From Dicyema japonicum (taxonomy: Eukaryota; Dicyemida; Rhombozoa; Dicyemidae): DNA of 64,000 bases. A model generated the notes under the pieces. It was not told the DNA's origin. It ran no database searches and saw only the letters and a program-made list of their open reading frames with translations. This document shows, in pieces, positions 63,065 through 64,000 of this stretch (positions within the stretch are counted from its first letter, which is position 1; the number at the start of each line of letters is the position of its first letter). The position numbers were made by a program, and so were the translations under genes. The stretch spans positions 805,273 through 869,272 of the forward strand of contig RDEW01000020.1 in NCBI GenBank assembly GCA_011109175.1. The letters run 5' to 3'.

Positions 63065-64000
63065 ATGTTACTACAAACTAACACTCACTCTCCGTACGGA
63101 AAATTATCCAGTTTATGTTCACTAGTCGAAAATCTTAACATGTTTGAATTAAAGTTCATTTATGAATACATACGTGAAATAATATCCCATTAACACTCAC
63201 AACTTGAATATTTCGCAAATTCAAGGTCGTTTCTTTCAGACATGGAATCGTTAGATGATCAAAGATTATGTCATTAGTTAGTGGCTTTGCGTTTTTTCTT
63301 CCCGTCAAAAGGAGATTAAGAGAATGCCATCAGGCTTTTTAATTTAACCAAGAAAGTCCTTAACAGCAACAAAGACCACGTGGATAATCAAAAGTTGGTC
63401 TATATTTTGTGGAAAAGACTTGTTGAAATTCCCCTTCCTCTAAGTCTTCAAGTCGCTATCACGTGCAATCGTATTTTTGAAAATAAATTGACGCACAATT
63501 TGAGTTATTCGATTGCATCATTTTATGATGAAAGGAAGGAGATTAAAGAGATCAGCGAAATCAAATTTTATACTGATAATTCAAAGAATGAAATTTTCAA
63601 GTTCAAGGTGTTTAGTTGAGGCAATTTCAGGTTATCTGGGAAGATGGGACGAATTCTGTTGTGACAAGGACTTCGTCTGAGGTAACGGAGTTCAGTGCGA
63701 AGGTTAAAGTATCTGTTTATCTTAGTTATTGGTTGAATATTTTGAAATTTTTGAATTTCCTGAAAAGATAACTAAGTCCTCTGCCGAAAACGTTAATCTA
63801 CTTGTTTCGGAGATTAACGATAATCTAGGTCTGCTTGGAAGATAAAAAATAGTCAATGATTTTTTCAACACCTCATCGGAAGATGAAGTTTCCCCTGAAT
63901 GTGGATTAAGCCGTTATAGTAAACTTTCTTTTAAACCTACGAAATTGTGCGCAAAATGTGGAAATTTTGGCCATTTACATTTTTACTGTAATTTGTATCA
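63065..64000 (+). CDS. ZCCHC14/ZCCHC2-like protein, 5' part only
   Basis: Proteins of this group carry a conserved N-terminal helical region, a PX-like domain and a CCHC zinc knuckle. Seen here: MLLQTNTHSPYGKLSSLCSL and FELKFIYEYIREI at the start; KKVLNSNKDHVDNQKLVYIL, PLSLQVAITCNRIFENK; a PX-like stretch KFYTDNSKNEIFKFKVIWED, GTNSVVTRTSSEVTEFSAKL, LVEYFEIFEFPEKI; and at the right edge KLCAKCGNFGHLHFYC, a perfect C-x2-C-x4-H-x4-C knuckle. Three GT..AG introns of 23, 23 and 24 nt (63608-63630, 63703-63725, 63829-63852) are clear. Between 63065 and 63607 the reading frame is continuous but holds stops at 63191 (TAA), 63275 (TAG) and 63317 (TAA); the last can be removed by a 30-nt intron (63303-63332), the first two cannot be removed simply. 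The gene continues beyond the window. Confidence 0.6.

Noticed and set aside
63065-63330. Alternative genetic code with TAA/TAG as glutamine
   Set aside because: RAD54, eL38, ALIX, EH and TMEM63 exons contain no internal TAA or TAG, and RAD54 and eL38 end at TAA, ALIX at TAG. The stops are confined to one gene end.

Overview
The window is nuclear DNA of a small-genome animal. It is AT-rich and carries metazoan-type genes (eL38, RAD54, an ALIX-like Bro1 protein, TMEM63, a REPS-like EH-domain protein, a ZCCHC14-like protein) and an initiator tRNA-Met with the eukaryotic A54 signature. These genes are cut by spliceosomal introns of only about 20-27 nt (one of 15 nt and one GC-AG by my reading). 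I know introns this short from dicyemid mesozoans, so a dicyemid such as Dicyema is my best guess for the source. This is an inference from intron size and gene content; I have no taxonomic marker.

Host genes, left to right: tRNA-Pro(CGG) at 4.67 kb; tRNA-iMet at 6.2 kb; eL38 at 28.9 kb (+); REPS-like EH protein at 33.1 kb (+); TMEM63/OSCA channel at 41.5-44.3 kb (-); RAD54 at 52.1-54.4 kb (+); ALIX-like Bro1/V-domain protein at 59.1-61.9 kb (-); ZCCHC14/ZCCHC2-like PX + zinc-knuckle protein from 63.07 kb, running off the right edge (+). None overlap and they do not form operons. ATG-to-stop ORFs miss them because each is split by tiny introns; I rebuilt them by splicing at GT(GC)..AG, and four rebuilt frames (RAD54, ALIX, EH, eL38) total an exact multiple of three.

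Most of the rest is a graveyard of non-LTR retrotransposons, nested and mostly broken. I use working letters. A is an RTE-type APE-RT element with a TAA-repeat 3' tail and a shared 3' end motif; one copy at 15.6-17.2 kb keeps an uninterrupted RT of about 520 codons. B is a CR1/Jockey-like family with an ATCAC..TTAGTTAG 3' end. C is an RT with a C-terminal CCHC knuckle and a nuclease-like domain (KRPDG..VWDA..KY..). E and F are partial families. G resembles the R2-type C-terminal nuclease. A 2A-like peptide (CGDVEANPGP) sits on one LINE 5' fragment. Two tRNA-headed SINE families are present: SINE1, whose 3' end copies the RTE 3' end, and SINE2, with a GTATCCGGGGTTAATAAATA-like tail. Remnants of a hAT/ZBED-like and a Merlin/IS1016-like DNA transposon are also visible.

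Sequence quality matters here. Of five isolated N characters, four are flanked by near-identical direct repeats of 100-340 bp, and further perfect duplications lie in TMEM63 exons. Collapsing one copy is consistent with the ALIX protein and restores the TMEM63 frame, so these look like unmerged assembly overlaps rather than biology.
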